21,887 nt of DNA from NCBI GenBank assembly GCA_020850375.1, contig JADZET010000206.1, forward strand, positions 1 through 21,887, written 5' to 3'. This document shows positions 1 to 7,934 of the stretch, piece after piece. The position numbers and the translations under genes are program-made. Under the pieces are notes generated by a model. That model saw only the letters and a list, made by a program, of their open reading frames with translations. It ran no database searches and was not told the DNA's origin. Positions within the stretch are counted from its first letter, which is position 1. Every line of letters starts with the position of its first letter. The DNA comes from Phycisphaeraceae bacterium (GTDB lineage: Bacteria; Planctomycetota; Phycisphaerae; Phycisphaerales; Phycisphaeraceae).

Positions 1-1091
1 ACGCGGATGCTCTTGTAGTAGGTCTGGTGGTCGAGCCGGCCCGAGGCGTAGTTGTAGCCCGAGGAATTGCCTGCCGCGATGTTAAACGGCATGTTCAGGC
101 AGCGGGCGATCTCGTTGAGAATCTCCTTCTTGAACTCGCCGTAGGTCGTGGCGGGTTGCTCCGCCGTGATCTGCCCAAGCTTCCAACCGCCCGGTAACAC
201 AGTGGCCATCCGCCGCTCGAGCTCGACAATGTCCATGGGCTCGACACTCTCCGCCTCCCCGTTGGCCGGGGCGTCGGTGTAGAGCACCGCCGCGAAGTCC
301 GCCGCCGTCTCAGCCGCCGCGATCACCGCCAGTGTGTAACGCCGGAGTTGGGCGAAGAGCGGCAATGCCGGCGTGATGTCGGGAATCCCCCGCACCTGCC
401 CGGGCCGATCCACACGGAAGTAGTGGACCATCGCGCTGGCTGGCACACGCTCAAAGTCGTCCAGCCCGCGGGCATAGGTCGCGTCACCTGGGTGGCGCCG
501 GAGCATGTGGTACTCGACGGGGTTGCCGAAGCGGTCGAACGCAATCCCATCCGTCGTGTCGTCCGATCCCCGACCGAACCCCCAAGCCGGCGTGGCGATC
601 TGATCCGCCTCAACCAACCGAACGTCCAATTGCACCGGATGGTCGATCGCCGGGTTACTCGTGAGCAAGGCAAACGCCTCGCCACTATCCGCCCGGGCCA
701 TCCGCATGGTGCGGAGCTTCTCGGCCAGGTTCACCGCCTCCGCCCAGTTGCCAAAGGCCTCCTCCACCCGCCGATTGGTCTCGGGCGTATCCGTGAGCAT
801 CTGCAAGCTCGGTCCCGTCCCCACCGTGTCGTTGGCCAGCGTCAGCACGATCCCCCGCGCATAGCTGTTGTTAGCCACCTCGTACCGAGCCCGGTTGCGC
901 AGGATCCGCCGGACCTGGGGACTCAGCGCCGCGTTGGCCGACAGGCCGTCGGCATTGGCCCAGTGCCGCCGGTTCTCCTCATTCGTCACCGCCGCGTCGA
1001 AACGCCCCCGCACCAGCCGGGACACACCGGGAAAGGCCAGCAAAGGTCGCCGGCTCGAGGCGATTCTCTTCCGGGGGTTGAATGGCCACAT
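1..1091 (-). CDS. Phage portal protein, lambda family (3' end outside window)
   Basis: Portal proteins form the dodecameric ring at the capsid vertex through which DNA is packaged and to which the tail joins. My translation of the minus strand gives 363 residues starting MWPFNPRKR and running off the left edge. It shows the conserved lambda-family stretch NNSYARGIVLTLANDTVGTG near residue 90, and later a VHYFRVDRPGQVRGIP segment and an LNMPFNIAAGNSSGYNYASG segment typical of PF05136/COG5511. The family is usually about 500 residues, so roughly two thirds is visible. The start ATG overlaps the stop of the upstream gene by one base (TAATG), indicating translational coupling. The gene sits directly after terminase, as in many siphoviruses. 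A copy of the CCCCCGGAAG decamer lies in codons 5-8 (N-P-R-K). The identification is firm. Confidence 0.93.
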   Translation of the reverse strand, partial: MWPFNPRKRIASSRRPLLAFPGVSRLVRGRFDAAVTNEENRRHWANADGLSANAALSPQVRRILRNRARYEVANNSYARGIVLTLANDTVGTGPSLQMLTDTPETNRRVEEAFGNWAEAVNLAEKLRTMRMARADSGEAFALLTSNPAIDHPVQLDVRLVEADQIATPAWGFGRGSDDTTDGIAFDRFGNPVEYHMLRRHPGDATYARGLDDFERVPASAMVHYFRVDRPGQVRGIPDITPALPLFAQLRRYTLAVIAAAETAADFAAVLYTDAPANGEAESVEPMDIVELERRMATVLPGGWKLGQITAEQPATTYGEFKKEILNEIARCLNMPFNIAAGNSSGYNYASGRLDHQTYYKSIR

Positions 1092-1327
1092 TAGGCGGTC
1101 CCTCCCGGACTGATCTTGGCGAGCTTGATGCCCAATCCCTTCGCCCGGCTGGCCTTCTTCGACTCGAGGTATCTGTCCGCGGCGATCTGCTCGGAGAGCT
1201 TGTGCTGCTCGACGCTGACAGAATCGCTGCTGGCCTTGGCTGGGCCCTGGGCGTTGGTCTGGATCGCGTTGTCGAGAGTCTCGGCCACGTCCTTGCGGCT
1301 CCCGTGCGACGGCGTCATTGCCGTCAT
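1091..1327 (-). CDS. Small protein in head-tail connector position
   Basis: A 78-codon protein lies between the terminase/zinc-ribbon genes and the portal gene, the slot held in lambda by the head-tail joining protein gpW. It is hydrophilic, and a middle segment (VEQHKLSEQIAADRYLESK) is followed by a basic end and the tail KLAKISPGGTA. I believe similar small proteins with an HxLxDQIxADxYLxSK-like segment occur at this place in many prophages, but I cannot name the family with certainty. The start is uncertain: ATG at 1327 or ATG at 1318, neither with a strong ribosome binding site. The stop overlaps the portal start (TAATG). A structural or packaging accessory role is inferred from position only. 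Confidence 0.65.
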   Translation of the reverse strand: MTAMTPSHGSRKDVAETLDNAIQTNAQGPAKASSDSVSVEQHKLSEQIAADRYLESKKASRAKGLGIKLAKISPGGTA

Positions 1328-1405
1328 GGGGTTATTTGCCGCGAAGGGTGGTCTTTCGGACGGCAGAAGCAGGTGCAAACGAAGAACGTTCCAATACTGG
1401 AACTT

Positions 1406-1579
1406 TCAGTCACCGATGCGTTCGCGGGTGATCACCGGCCGGCCGCAGTGGCGGCAGATTCGCTTGCGAAGGATGTAATCGTGCTTGGCGCGGGTGTAGT
1501 AGGCGCGAAGGTCGCGGCACCCGCACTTGGGACAGGACAGACCGGTCTTTCGCAGCGGTGTCTTGGTCTCTGCATTCAT
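1406..1579 (-). CDS. Zinc-ribbon miniprotein
   Basis: This 57-residue protein has two CxxC knuckles, CPKCGC near residue 15 and CRHCGR near residue 41, separated by a basic and aromatic segment (YYTRAKHDYILRKR). The layout recalls the N-terminal zinc ribbon of NrdR, but there is no ATP-cone domain. Its ATG at 1579 overlaps the terminase stop codon in an ATGA arrangement, and a purine-rich AGAGGGGCGG precedes it. That coupling, and not the longer reading frame that starts inside terminase, decides the start. A nucleic-acid-binding role, perhaps in late regulation or packaging, is inferred. No specific function can be assigned. Confidence 0.7.
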   Translation of the reverse strand: MNAETKTPLRKTGLSCPKCGCRDLRAYYTRAKHDYILRKRICRHCGRPVITRERIGD

Positions 1580-3885
1580 CGTCCGCCCCTCTGGAGTTCC
1601 GAAAGCCTCACGCGCTGGCGCGGCTGTATGGAGCGAGATTCGACGCCCGCCAGCGCCGCGCCCTGGATCGACGCCCCGACGGCACAGCCCACCAGGCAGT
1701 CCAGCCAATGGTTGTCCGGGCGTGTGGCACGGAGTTTCCACTCGTCCACGGTTCGTCCCTGGGCGAGGGATTTCACGCGATACTCGGCTGTCAGATGGTC
1801 AGCCAGCAGACGGTGGGCTTTCTCGTCGCGGCCGAAGAGCGACAGACTTCCGGGGTCGCCCATGGCCACGGCCAGGCGGGCGTGGACAAAGCTCTTCCAG
1901 TAATTCGTGTCGATCAGGGCATGGCGAACTTGTCGACGGCCGACGGTGTTGGGGATGCGCCAATGCAGACCCACGCGGTCGCCACGCCTGCGCTTGTACT
2001 CGCTGAACGGGATGCTCGACGCCCCGATGTACTTGCCGTGGCTGGGTAGAAGCATCGCCGCAAAGGAGCTCTGCCGGCAGAACTGATACACCACGTCCGT
2101 GGACTGGCCCCAGTTGGCGTCGACCAGGCAGCGGTCGATCCGCATCTCGGCGCCATCCTCCCGGCGGTACGCCTGGGCCAGCTTCTCGCCCGTGAGCTTG
2201 TCCAGGGCGGCGTAGATCTGACCCTCCACGCCCGCCCCCGAAAGGGCGCGCCCAAGCGTGGCCCGCAGGTCACGCAGCGTGAAGTAGGCTCGACGCTGGT
2301 CGGGCCAGGTCCCATAGTCGACGAGGTAACCGGTGAAATTCTCCTCCCACGCGCAGAGCATCCAGAACAGGACTTTCTGCTGGACGTCGATGAACATCGT
2401 CAGATGGTTGCAGCCGATGGGGATCTCCCCGGGGCGGTAGCCGTTGAGCTTGGTGGCGATTGCTTCCGGGGTGAGCATCTCCTCGCCGATCTCGACCACC
2501 ATCGGCTCGTTCTGGTACTCGGCGAAGAAGGCGGCCTCGTCGCGGAACCGCAGATTCATCGCATGCTGAATGGCGCTGATCTCGTCCGAGTTGTACCGCT
2601 GCGGCCAGGCGACGATCGCGCCGGTGTCCATGGCCACCCGGAAGGTGCGGTAGAACTCGGTGGCCTCCCGCCCATCGCCGTCGTTGCGGAATGAATCCGC
2701 ACGCATCTCCGCGTACTTCGCCCAGAGTTTTTCGGCCCCGGAACTCGGGAAGGCGTAGACCATCTTCGTCCGCTCACCCTGCCACTCGGGGTGTTTTTCG
2801 CGGTCGAGGATGTTGTCGGCCATGTCCGCCGGCCGGATCACCGTGCAGGCCATGAGCCCGGCGATCTTCTTGCCCGGGCCGGCCATGCCCAGCACGTCGC
2901 CGGCCAAGATCGCCTCGCGGCGTTGACTCTGCGAGGGCGACCAGGCCGACTCGGTCGTCTGCGGATCGTCCACCAGCACCAACTGCGGTCTGACCACCTG
3001 GCCGTCGGCCCGGGCATAGTTCTGCCCGCGGATGTCCGAGCCCTTCATGCCCGAGCTAGAGATCACCACCCCGGAGGCCTTGCTCCCGGCGATCGTCGGT
3101 AGCACGATCCGGTCCGACGCCCAGTCGATCCGCGTCGGTTCACCCTTGTACTTCTGACCCTTCTGCCGGTTCGTGATCCGTTCGAGGCACTGGATCGGGT
3201 AGGTCACCTCGGGGAAATCCGCGTGCAGGAGCGGGTTGGTCTCCAGCCAGATCTTGATGTTCTCGAGCAGGTCGCGGGCACGCTCGGCGCTGGCGGCGAT
3301 CAGGCAGACGAACGGCGTCGCCCCGACCAGGGCCGACCAAAGCACCGCCGCCTGGCACAGCACGGTCTTGCCACTGCCGCGCGGCATGGCCATGGCGAAG
3401 AGGCCGCCGGTGCGGACGGCCCTTTCGATCTTGTCGATCACGCGCAGGTGGTCGTCCGACCAGGGCAGATAAAACACCTCGGCGAAGTACGTCTCGCAGA
3501 ACGCCCGGAAGCCCCCGGAAACATTCCCGCAGCGAGCCTTGCGTTCGGGGTCGGCGACCCCGGGAAGTTCGCCGATGTCCTGAGCGGCGCGGACCGCCTC
3601 GGCGTTGCGCTCAGCCTGCCGGGCCTTCTGCTCCTCGTAGCTGAGCGACTCACGCTTGCGGGGGTTGAAGTACTCGAGCGTCAGCCAGGCGGCGTAGCGG
3701 AACAGGTCGATGGCCCGGGGATCCCGGGAGTTGTTGAGGGTGTACCCAGCCTGATTGCGATGACGGCGCAACTGGGCCTCGGTCAGCACGCCCCCGCCCC
3801 CGCCCCCGGAGCGGCCCACGCTCGTCGCGTTGAGCAGCCGCAGCAGGTCGGCAGGGCGCAGCGTCCTGGGGTCAATCGATGCCAC
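1576..3885 (-). CDS. Terminase large subunit, GpA-like
   Basis: This is the ATP-driven DNA-packaging motor and nuclease that fills the prohead and cuts the genome. The 769-residue product has a Walker A motif PRGSGKT at residues 168-174 and a Walker B LVLVDDP at 302-308, followed by a C-terminal RNase-H-like nuclease region with MFIDVQQ (Asp500), CLVDANWG (Asp589) and PDNHWLDCLVG (Asp724, Asp729). Length and motif order fit the GpA terminase family (PF05876). The start is GTG at 3885, which places it 14 bases inside the end of the upstream small gene. A six-glycine run at residues 27-32 comes from a C-rich stretch, probably a low-complexity expansion. The N-terminal 120 residues, with many charged residues, are likely the small-subunit/DNA contact region. 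Firm call. Confidence 0.93.
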   Translation of the reverse strand: MASIDPRTLRPADLLRLLNATSVGRSGGGGGGVLTEAQLRRHRNQAGYTLNNSRDPRAIDLFRYAAWLTLEYFNPRKRESLSYEEQKARQAERNAEAVRAAQDIGELPGVADPERKARCGNVSGGFRAFCETYFAEVFYLPWSDDHLRVIDKIERAVRTGGLFAMAMPRGSGKTVLCQAAVLWSALVGATPFVCLIAASAERARDLLENIKIWLETNPLLHADFPEVTYPIQCLERITNRQKGQKYKGEPTRIDWASDRIVLPTIAGSKASGVVISSSGMKGSDIRGQNYARADGQVVRPQLVLVDDPQTTESAWSPSQSQRREAILAGDVLGMAGPGKKIAGLMACTVIRPADMADNILDREKHPEWQGERTKMVYAFPSSGAEKLWAKYAEMRADSFRNDGDGREATEFYRTFRVAMDTGAIVAWPQRYNSDEISAIQHAMNLRFRDEAAFFAEYQNEPMVVEIGEEMLTPEAIATKLNGYRPGEIPIGCNHLTMFIDVQQKVLFWMLCAWEENFTGYLVDYGTWPDQRRAYFTLRDLRATLGRALSGAGVEGQIYAALDKLTGEKLAQAYRREDGAEMRIDRCLVDANWGQSTDVVYQFCRQSSFAAMLLPSHGKYIGASSIPFSEYKRRRGDRVGLHWRIPNTVGRRQVRHALIDTNYWKSFVHARLAVAMGDPGSLSLFGRDEKAHRLLADHLTAEYRVKSLAQGRTVDEWKLRATRPDNHWLDCLVGCAVGASIQGAALAGVESRSIQPRQRVRLSELQRGGR

Positions 3886-4075
3886 GGGTCGCCTCCCCGG
3901 CCAGGAACGCCGTGTACTCGATCAGGCTGAACGTCCCGTCCGCCCGCAGCAATTGGGCATCTTCGACCACCTGGCGGACCTGCTCCTCAGTGATCCGCCG
4001 GCCGTAGGTGGCCGCGAGAACCTTGGCGGCCTGGGCGGGTGTCAGGGCGGTGATTTTCAGGGATTCGGCGGACAT
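3872..4075 (-). CDS. Small HTH-like protein in terminase small-subunit position
   Basis: A 67-residue protein precedes and overlaps terminase by 14 bases. It reads as a short helical DNA-binding-like fold: LTPAQAAKVLAATYGRRI, then TEEQVRQVVEDAQLLRADG, then a strand-helix end. Its size, position and predicted helix-turn-helix character suggest the DNA-recognition partner of the terminase (Nu1-like role), but there is no diagnostic motif. The ATG at 4075 has GAGAG close upstream. It is the first gene of the late operon as seen here; upstream lies a divergent intergenic region shared with the plus-strand cassette. Confidence 0.6.
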   Translation of the reverse strand: MSAESLKITALTPAQAAKVLAATYGRRITEEQVRQVVEDAQLLRADGTFSLIEYTAFLAGEATRGID

Positions 4076-4204
4076 ATCTCTCGCATTAATAGAGGTTTGT
4101 GAAGACCTGAGATTTCTTTGGCCCAGGGCCCAACATCGCCTTGATGTGGGGGCGATTCCATGGCTTCATGTGTGTGTAAGGCAGGCAATAACAAGGAGAT
4201 AGAC
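4076..4204. promoter_or_regulatory. Divergent intergenic control region, late operon / moron cassette
   Basis: This 129-bp gap separates the leftward late operon from the rightward small-gene cassette, so it must hold promoters for both or be read through. It is more AT-rich than its surroundings near 4080-4110 and 4180-4200. It contains TCATGTGT at 4166-4173, one mismatch from the palindrome clustered at 15196-15279. A strong ribosome binding site (AAGGAG, 4193-4198) lies at the right end. I cannot place -35/-10 boxes with confidence. Confidence 0.45.
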
Positions 4205-4399
4205 ATGAACAGGGACACAGCTAAACGCCCCCGAACCTCGGCGGACGCCACGATCCAGACCATCGCCCGCGACCTGCTGGGGATCGAAACCCTCGAGACC
4301 CGCCACAGCGATCGCCTCGACTTTCACGACCTGGCCGTCTGGCAGATCCGCCAAGCCCTGGCGGCAGCGTTCGAGGCCGGTCAGCAAACCAACCGGTAA
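4205..4399 (+). CDS. DUF6900-like small protein
   Basis: This 64-residue protein has the central pattern GIETLETRHSDRLDFHDLAV followed by WQIRQALAAAFEAG. I recognise this as the DUF6900 signature found in small plasmid and phage proteins of unknown function. AAGGAG lies six bases before the ATG at 4205, which fixes the start; the longer frame from 4160 is not needed. It is the first gene of a three-gene plus-strand cassette running against its neighbours. The cassette is probably expressed independently of the lytic operons. No biochemical role is known to me. Confidence 0.78.
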   Translation: MNRDTAKRPRTSADATIQTIARDLLGIETLETRHSDRLDFHDLAVWQIRQALAAAFEAGQQTNR

Positions 4400-4420
4400 C
4401 CCCACCCCCAGGAGAAGACC

Positions 4421-4693
4421 ATGCGCATCAAACGCATTGAACTCGAAGGCCGAGCCGGGCACGTCGCCATCGAACGCGAGCGTGGCAGCTCGGCCATCCA
4501 CATCGACAGCATCCTGCGTGACGCCCCGGAGCGGGGCGAGCAGGCATGGATGACCTGGGAACTCTCCGCCCGTATCGACGACGAGGAACTCTTCAAGGTC
4601 GCCCAGATCGTCCAGCGCCGCTGCGACGGCGTGCGCGGCACCGGCGGCGACATCGACGGGTATTTCCGAGAACTGCAACGCTTCCTGGATTGA
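4421..4693 (+). CDS. Small hypothetical protein
   Basis: A 90-residue acidic protein (MRIKRIELEGRAGHVAIERE...) with a beta-strand-like N-terminal half and a helical C-terminal half ending IDGYFRELQRFLD. AGGAGAA stands seven bases before the ATG. It lies 21 bp after the DUF6900 gene and 57 bp before the HARE-HTH gene, so it is co-transcribed with both. I do not recognise a family. Good codon structure, RBS and operon position support it as a real gene. Confidence 0.75.
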   Translation: MRIKRIELEGRAGHVAIERERGSSAIHIDSILRDAPERGEQAWMTWELSARIDDEELFKVAQIVQRRCDGVRGTGGDIDGYFRELQRFLD

Positions 4694-4750
4694 ACCATCC
4701 ACAGGGGATCGGCCGCCCCTTACCCCACCACGGCCTTGGGAGCTACCACC

Positions 4751-5302
4751 ATGAAGAAGGACGAAGTCAAGATCGGCGGAACGTATCTGGCGAAGGTCAC
4801 CGACAAAGTCGTCCCCGTCCGCATCGACGGCGAGAACCCCCACGGGGGGTGGAACGCGACGAACATGGCCACCCACAAGGCCATCCGTATCAAGAGCGCC
4901 CAGCGTCTGAGGAAACGCGTGGCCGATGGAGCCACCAAGGATGACAAGGCTCAGACGGCGGCCAAGGGCACCGCCGTTGACGCCAAGCCCAACACAGGTA
5001 AACGTCGGGCCAAGGGTGGTGATCAGGACGGCAGCGCCCCAAGACGTTTTTCGATCCTCGACGCCGCGGTCAAGGTGCTCGGAGAACGCAGCCCATCGGA
5101 CGGCCCACTGACCTGCGTCCAGATGATCGAGCGCATGGCCGCCAAGGGCTACTGGCAGCCCGCCCGGGGCGGCAAGACCCCCGCCAACACCCTCTATTCG
5201 GCCGTGCTCAGAGAGATCAACACCAAGGGCGACGCCGCCCGCTTCGCCAAGACCGAACGTGGCAAGTTCCAACTCGCCGTCAACCAGCAACCTCCATTCT
5301 GA
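4751..5302 (+). CDS. SH3-like plus HARE-HTH domain protein
   Basis: The 183-residue product has two parts joined by a Lys/Ala-rich linker (about residues 58-97). The N-terminus (KIGGTYLAKVTDKVVPVRI ... GGWNATNMATHKAIRIKSA) looks like a small SH3-like barrel. Residues 99-175 form a winged-helix HARE-HTH domain (PF05066 type): SILDAAVKVLGE, LTCVQMIERMAAKGYW, KTPANTLYSAVLREI, then GKFQL. HARE-HTH domains occur in RNA polymerase delta subunits, restriction systems and chromatin proteins, and have been proposed to sense modified DNA. The gene is last in the plus-strand cassette and is followed by a strong terminator; the next gene, convergent, is a DNA methyltransferase. The start ATG at 4751 has GGGAG upstream. 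A DNA-binding role is likely; the exact role is unknown. Confidence 0.8.
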   Translation: MKKDEVKIGGTYLAKVTDKVVPVRIDGENPHGGWNATNMATHKAIRIKSAQRLRKRVADGATKDDKAQTAAKGTAVDAKPNTGKRRAKGGDQDGSAPRRFSILDAAVKVLGERSPSDGPLTCVQMIERMAAKGYWQPARGGKTPANTLYSAVLREINTKGDAARFAKTERGKFQLAVNQQPPF

Positions 5303-5330
5303 TTGCAGCGCCCATGGCAGAACCCCATCA

Positions 5331-5358
5331 CCCCGGCCAGAATGGCTGGGGTTTTCTT
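5331..5358 (+). terminator. Intrinsic terminator closing the plus-strand cassette
   Basis: The stem CCCCGGCCA (5331-5339) pairs with TGGCTGGGG (5343-5351), nine pairs with one G-T, across a GAA loop, followed by TTTTCTTCT. It lies 28 bp past the HARE-HTH stop and 24 bp before the convergent methyltransferase stop, so it may terminate in both directions. Confidence 0.88.
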
Positions 5359-5381
5359 CTCGGGGGCGTGTCACATAATCA

Positions 5382-6848
5382 CTAGGCTTGGGCCGCATCT
5401 TTCACCTCATGCTTCATCATTTCGGCGACCACGCGTTCCGCCTTCTTCCCCGTGAACTGCTCCCAGCGCTGGACGATCACGTCGCAGTAGGCCTGATCGA
5501 GCTCCATCAGGAACGCCCGCCGGCCCGTTTGCTCGCAACCCATCAGCGTCGAGCCCGAGCCGCCAAAGAGGTCGAGCGCGTTCTCGACGGGCTTCGAGGA
5601 GAATTGGATCGCTCGGACCGCCAGCTCGACGGGCTTCTCCGTCAGATGCACCATGCTCTGGGGGTTGACCTTCTTGACGTGCCAAAGGTCGGTGGCATTG
5701 TTCGGACCGTAGAAGTGGTGCCCCGCGCCCTCCTTCCAGCCATAGAAACAGATCTCGAACGCGCCCATGAAGTCCTTGCGCGTCAGCACCGGGTGCTGCT
5801 TGTCCCAGACGATTCCCTGGCTGAAGTACAGCCCGGCTTTCTTGAGCGGTGCGGGGTAGTTGCCCAGGTTGGCGTACCCACCCCAGATGTAGAACGATCC
5901 GCCGGGCTTGAGGACGCGCGAGGCGTTGCCGAACCAGGCCAGGAGCATCTGGTCGAACGCTTCGGGGGACACGAAGTCGTTCTCCAGCGGCCGGTCCTTG
6001 GCCCGCATCTTCTTGTGCGTGGCCTTGGCTTTTTCGGGGTGGCGAGCCAGGTCGAGGCCCTGGTGATGCATCTGCTTGGCGAGGCGCTGGCGATCCTGCC
6101 GGCCGCGTTCGCTTTTGGACCGCTCACACTGCAAATCCTCTCGGCGGGAAAAAGACGTGACACCCGCCGCGATCGCGTTGTTCGATCTCGGCTCGACCCG
6201 AACGTTGTACGGTGGGTCCATGTTGACCAGGTCAATCCCCACAGCATCGCCCCCGGAAGCCAGCAGCTGGTCGAGGTCCTCGATGCTGCCGCTGTCGCCG
6301 CACATCAGCCGATGGTCACCAAGCATCCAGATGTCGCCACGCTGGGTGATCGGGTCATCCGGCGGCTCGGGGATCGCGTCCGGATCGGTCAGACCTTCCT
6401 TGATGCCGGCCGCTTCGCTGAGCAGTTTGCCCAGCTCTTCCTCGTCGAACGCCAGCACATCCATGTCGAATCCGCCCTCGCGCAATTCGGCCAGCTCGAT
6501 GGGCAGGATCTCCAAGTCCCATTCCGCCAGCTCGGCTGACTTGTTGTCCGCGATCCGGTACGCCCGCACCTGCTCGGGCGTCAGGTCGACAGCGACGTGG
6601 ACGGGCACCCTGGCCAACCCCAGCTTCTTGGCGGCCTTCCAGCGGGTGTGGCCGGCGATGATCACACCGTCGGCGTCCACGACGATCGGCTGGCGGAAAC
6701 CGAATTGCGCCAAGGAGGCCGCGACGGCGTCCACGGCCTGATCGTTGATGCGTGGGTTCCGCTCGTACGGGCGGATGTCGTCGATCTGCCGCAGTTCGAC
6801 GGCGAACTTCTGCGTGGTCACGTCCTGGGTAGCGATTCCGGGGGTCAT
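5382..6848 (-). CDS. ParB-N / N4-N6 DNA methyltransferase fusion
   Basis: This is a DNA methyltransferase of 488 residues that would transfer a methyl group from S-adenosylmethionine to adenine N6 or cytosine N4. Residues 17-105 are a ParB-N-like domain (NPRINDQAVDAVAASLAQFG, then IVVDADGVIIAGHTRWKAAK). The catalytic motif IV DPPY is at 211-214 and the SAM-binding motif DLFGGSGS at 426-433. That order is the beta class of PF01555. HLTEKP at 402-407 precedes motif I. Between DPPY and the rest of the domain is a long basic insertion (about 230-290). This fused architecture is common in phages. Start ATG 6848 overlaps the HNH stop (ATGA) and has AAAGGA upstream. It is the last gene of the long minus-strand operon. 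Its likely role is self-protection against host restriction, but the target sequence is unknown. Confidence 0.92.
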   Translation of the reverse strand: MTPGIATQDVTTQKFAVELRQIDDIRPYERNPRINDQAVDAVAASLAQFGFRQPIVVDADGVIIAGHTRWKAAKKLGLARVPVHVAVDLTPEQVRAYRIADNKSAELAEWDLEILPIELAELREGGFDMDVLAFDEEELGKLLSEAAGIKEGLTDPDAIPEPPDDPITQRGDIWMLGDHRLMCGDSGSIEDLDQLLASGGDAVGIDLVNMDPPYNVRVEPRSNNAIAAGVTSFSRREDLQCERSKSERGRQDRQRLAKQMHHQGLDLARHPEKAKATHKKMRAKDRPLENDFVSPEAFDQMLLAWFGNASRVLKPGGSFYIWGGYANLGNYPAPLKKAGLYFSQGIVWDKQHPVLTRKDFMGAFEICFYGWKEGAGHHFYGPNNATDLWHVKKVNPQSMVHLTEKPVELAVRAIQFSSKPVENALDLFGGSGSTLMGCEQTGRRAFLMELDQAYCDVIVQRWEQFTGKKAERVVAEMMKHEVKDAAQA

Positions 6849-7123
6849 TGCGATTCCTTTCGCGTGTTCTGGCGGTCGGACCAGCGGACGACTTCACGGC
6901 ACATGCCGATGAATTCCTCGTTCGTCAGCGATCCCTTGGCCCGGTTCACGTCCTTGTGGAGAACCTGGGCATTCTGAATGAGGTGCTCGCCGCCGAAGCG
7001 AACGGGCACAACGTGATCGAGAGCGGCGCTCTGCGGCGTCAGGCAGCGCCCCGTCAGGGCACAACGGTATTGCTGGGCTTCCAGCAACCGTAGCACGCTC
7101 TCCACCGACACGTTGCCGGTCAC
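6845..7123 (-). CDS. HNH endonuclease, short
   Basis: A 92-residue protein reading VESVLRLLEAQQYRCALTG then LDHVVPVRFGGEHLIQN and VLHKDVNRAKGSLTNEE, the ββα-metal HNH nuclease pattern (PF01844), with the first His in LDHVVP and the Asn/His in the IQNAQVLH segment. I start it at GTG 7123, because that codon overlaps the stop of the preceding gene in a GTGA arrangement. The longer frame up to 7459 would add about 110 residues of arginine/proline-rich sequence that looks like out-of-frame reading of the neighbouring gene. Phage HNH proteins often help terminase cut or act as homing nucleases. Here it is embedded in the replication operon, so its role is open. Confidence 0.78.
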   Translation of the reverse strand: MTGNVSVESVLRLLEAQQYRCALTGRCLTPQSAALDHVVPVRFGGEHLIQNAQVLHKDVNRAKGSLTNEEFIGMCREVVRWSDRQNTRKESQ

Positions 7124-7455
7124 CGGTTCCGATCCCGCTTCGGGATATACCGGCTCCCCGGTGCCCTCCGGCGGCTCGCCCACAGATGCCAGTCGCTCTT
7201 GCGCGCGTGGTTCTTCTTGCTGGAAAGGATTCCCACACCCCGTTGGGCGAAGACCTTCCACGTCGGCCGAGGGGCGACACGGGCGTTGCCCTTGGCGGGC
7301 GGACGGCTGAGGCGGATTCGCCATCCCTGAACCATACTGTGAGCGACCCGCGACCATGGATCGCGGAGTATGCGGGCGTTGCACAGGTCCGCTTTCCATC
7401 GGCCGATCAACCGACCGGCCGCACGTCGCCAGGGCTCCATTTCGTTCGCATCCAT
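7120..7455 (-). CDS. Small basic Trp-rich protein
   Basis: This is a 111-residue, strongly basic protein with segments RDPWSRVAHSMVQGWRIRL, then NARVAPRPTWKVFAQRGVGI, then SDWHLWASRR. The recurring Trp, Arg and Lys spacing suggests a nucleic-acid-binding protein. Proteins with W-x-x-W-A-S patterns often lie just before an HNH gene in phage genomes, and it may function with that nuclease. AGGAG lies ten bases before ATG 7455 (six before the alternative ATG at 7459 in another frame). The stop overlaps the HNH GTG start. A single ancestral protein split by a frameshift is possible; the overlap architecture argues for two coupled genes. Confidence 0.6.
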   Translation of the reverse strand: MDANEMEPWRRAAGRLIGRWKADLCNARILRDPWSRVAHSMVQGWRIRLSRPPAKGNARVAPRPTWKVFAQRGVGILSSKKNHARKSDWHLWASRRRAPGSRYIPKRDRNR

Positions 7456-7934
7456 GCATTTCGTACTCCTTCTGTCTGTGCGCCCAAAATCGGCGCGTTC
7501 ACAAAAAACTCTGTCTCAGATCCCGACGCGTTCCCGTGCCATCTCGGCAGCCAAGGCCGCCAAGTACCTATGCCACTCTGGCACCCCCGCCCCCGGAAGA
7601 TTGCCCCACGTTCGACCGTGGGCGCGAGGACGCGCGGTGGTGGCGTTGGTGGCGTTGCCCAATCCAATACCGAGGGCGCGACATGGGCCAACGTGGGCGA
7701 ACTGTGGCCCCCCTGCCGCCACGCTTGTTTCCCCGACTTCCTTCACCCCACCCCTATGCGCGCGCACACGCCTCAAAAGCGCTATCGCGCGGACGTGTAC
7801 GTGAAGGAGGGAAAGAAGAAGAGAAGTAGTAGTATTTCCCTTGTATAGAGCCCAAACTTCTTTCACCCAGACACGGTGAAGGATGGGGGCAGAAAGGTGA
7901 AACAGGATCGTTCGCATTAGCGCTTCTTGGCCCA
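7456..7934. other. Gap of 480 bp with uncertain coding and short TTCACC repeats
   Basis: No confident gene lies here. Two minus-strand frames are open: one begins ATGATG at 7938, overlapping the replication gene stop, and continues to 7516. Its last 25 codons (EWHRYLAALAAEMARERVGI) look protein-like but the rest does not. The other (7954-7754) overlaps the replication gene. The stretch holds repeated TTCACC/GGTGAA words at 7740-7747, 7801-7808, 7862-7867, 7875-7880, 7896-7901 and 7939-7944. TTCACC (7862-7867) and GGTGAA (7875-7880) form a hairpin with a 7-nt loop. A conserved untranslated spacer, an origin or a decayed gene are all possible. Confidence 0.4.

Noticed and set aside
348..1094. 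248-codon plus-strand frame over the portal gene
   Set aside because: Antisense to a clear portal protein; no domain pattern, Arg/Pro/His-rich.
4166..5398. 410-codon minus-strand open frame
   Set aside because: It is antisense to three genes with good RBSs and recognisable domains; its composition (Gly, Val, Asp, Leu-rich) is typical of shadow frames in GC-rich DNA.
5388..6539. 383-codon plus-strand frame over the methyltransferase
   Set aside because: Mirror of a well-defined methyltransferase gene; no recognisable motifs.
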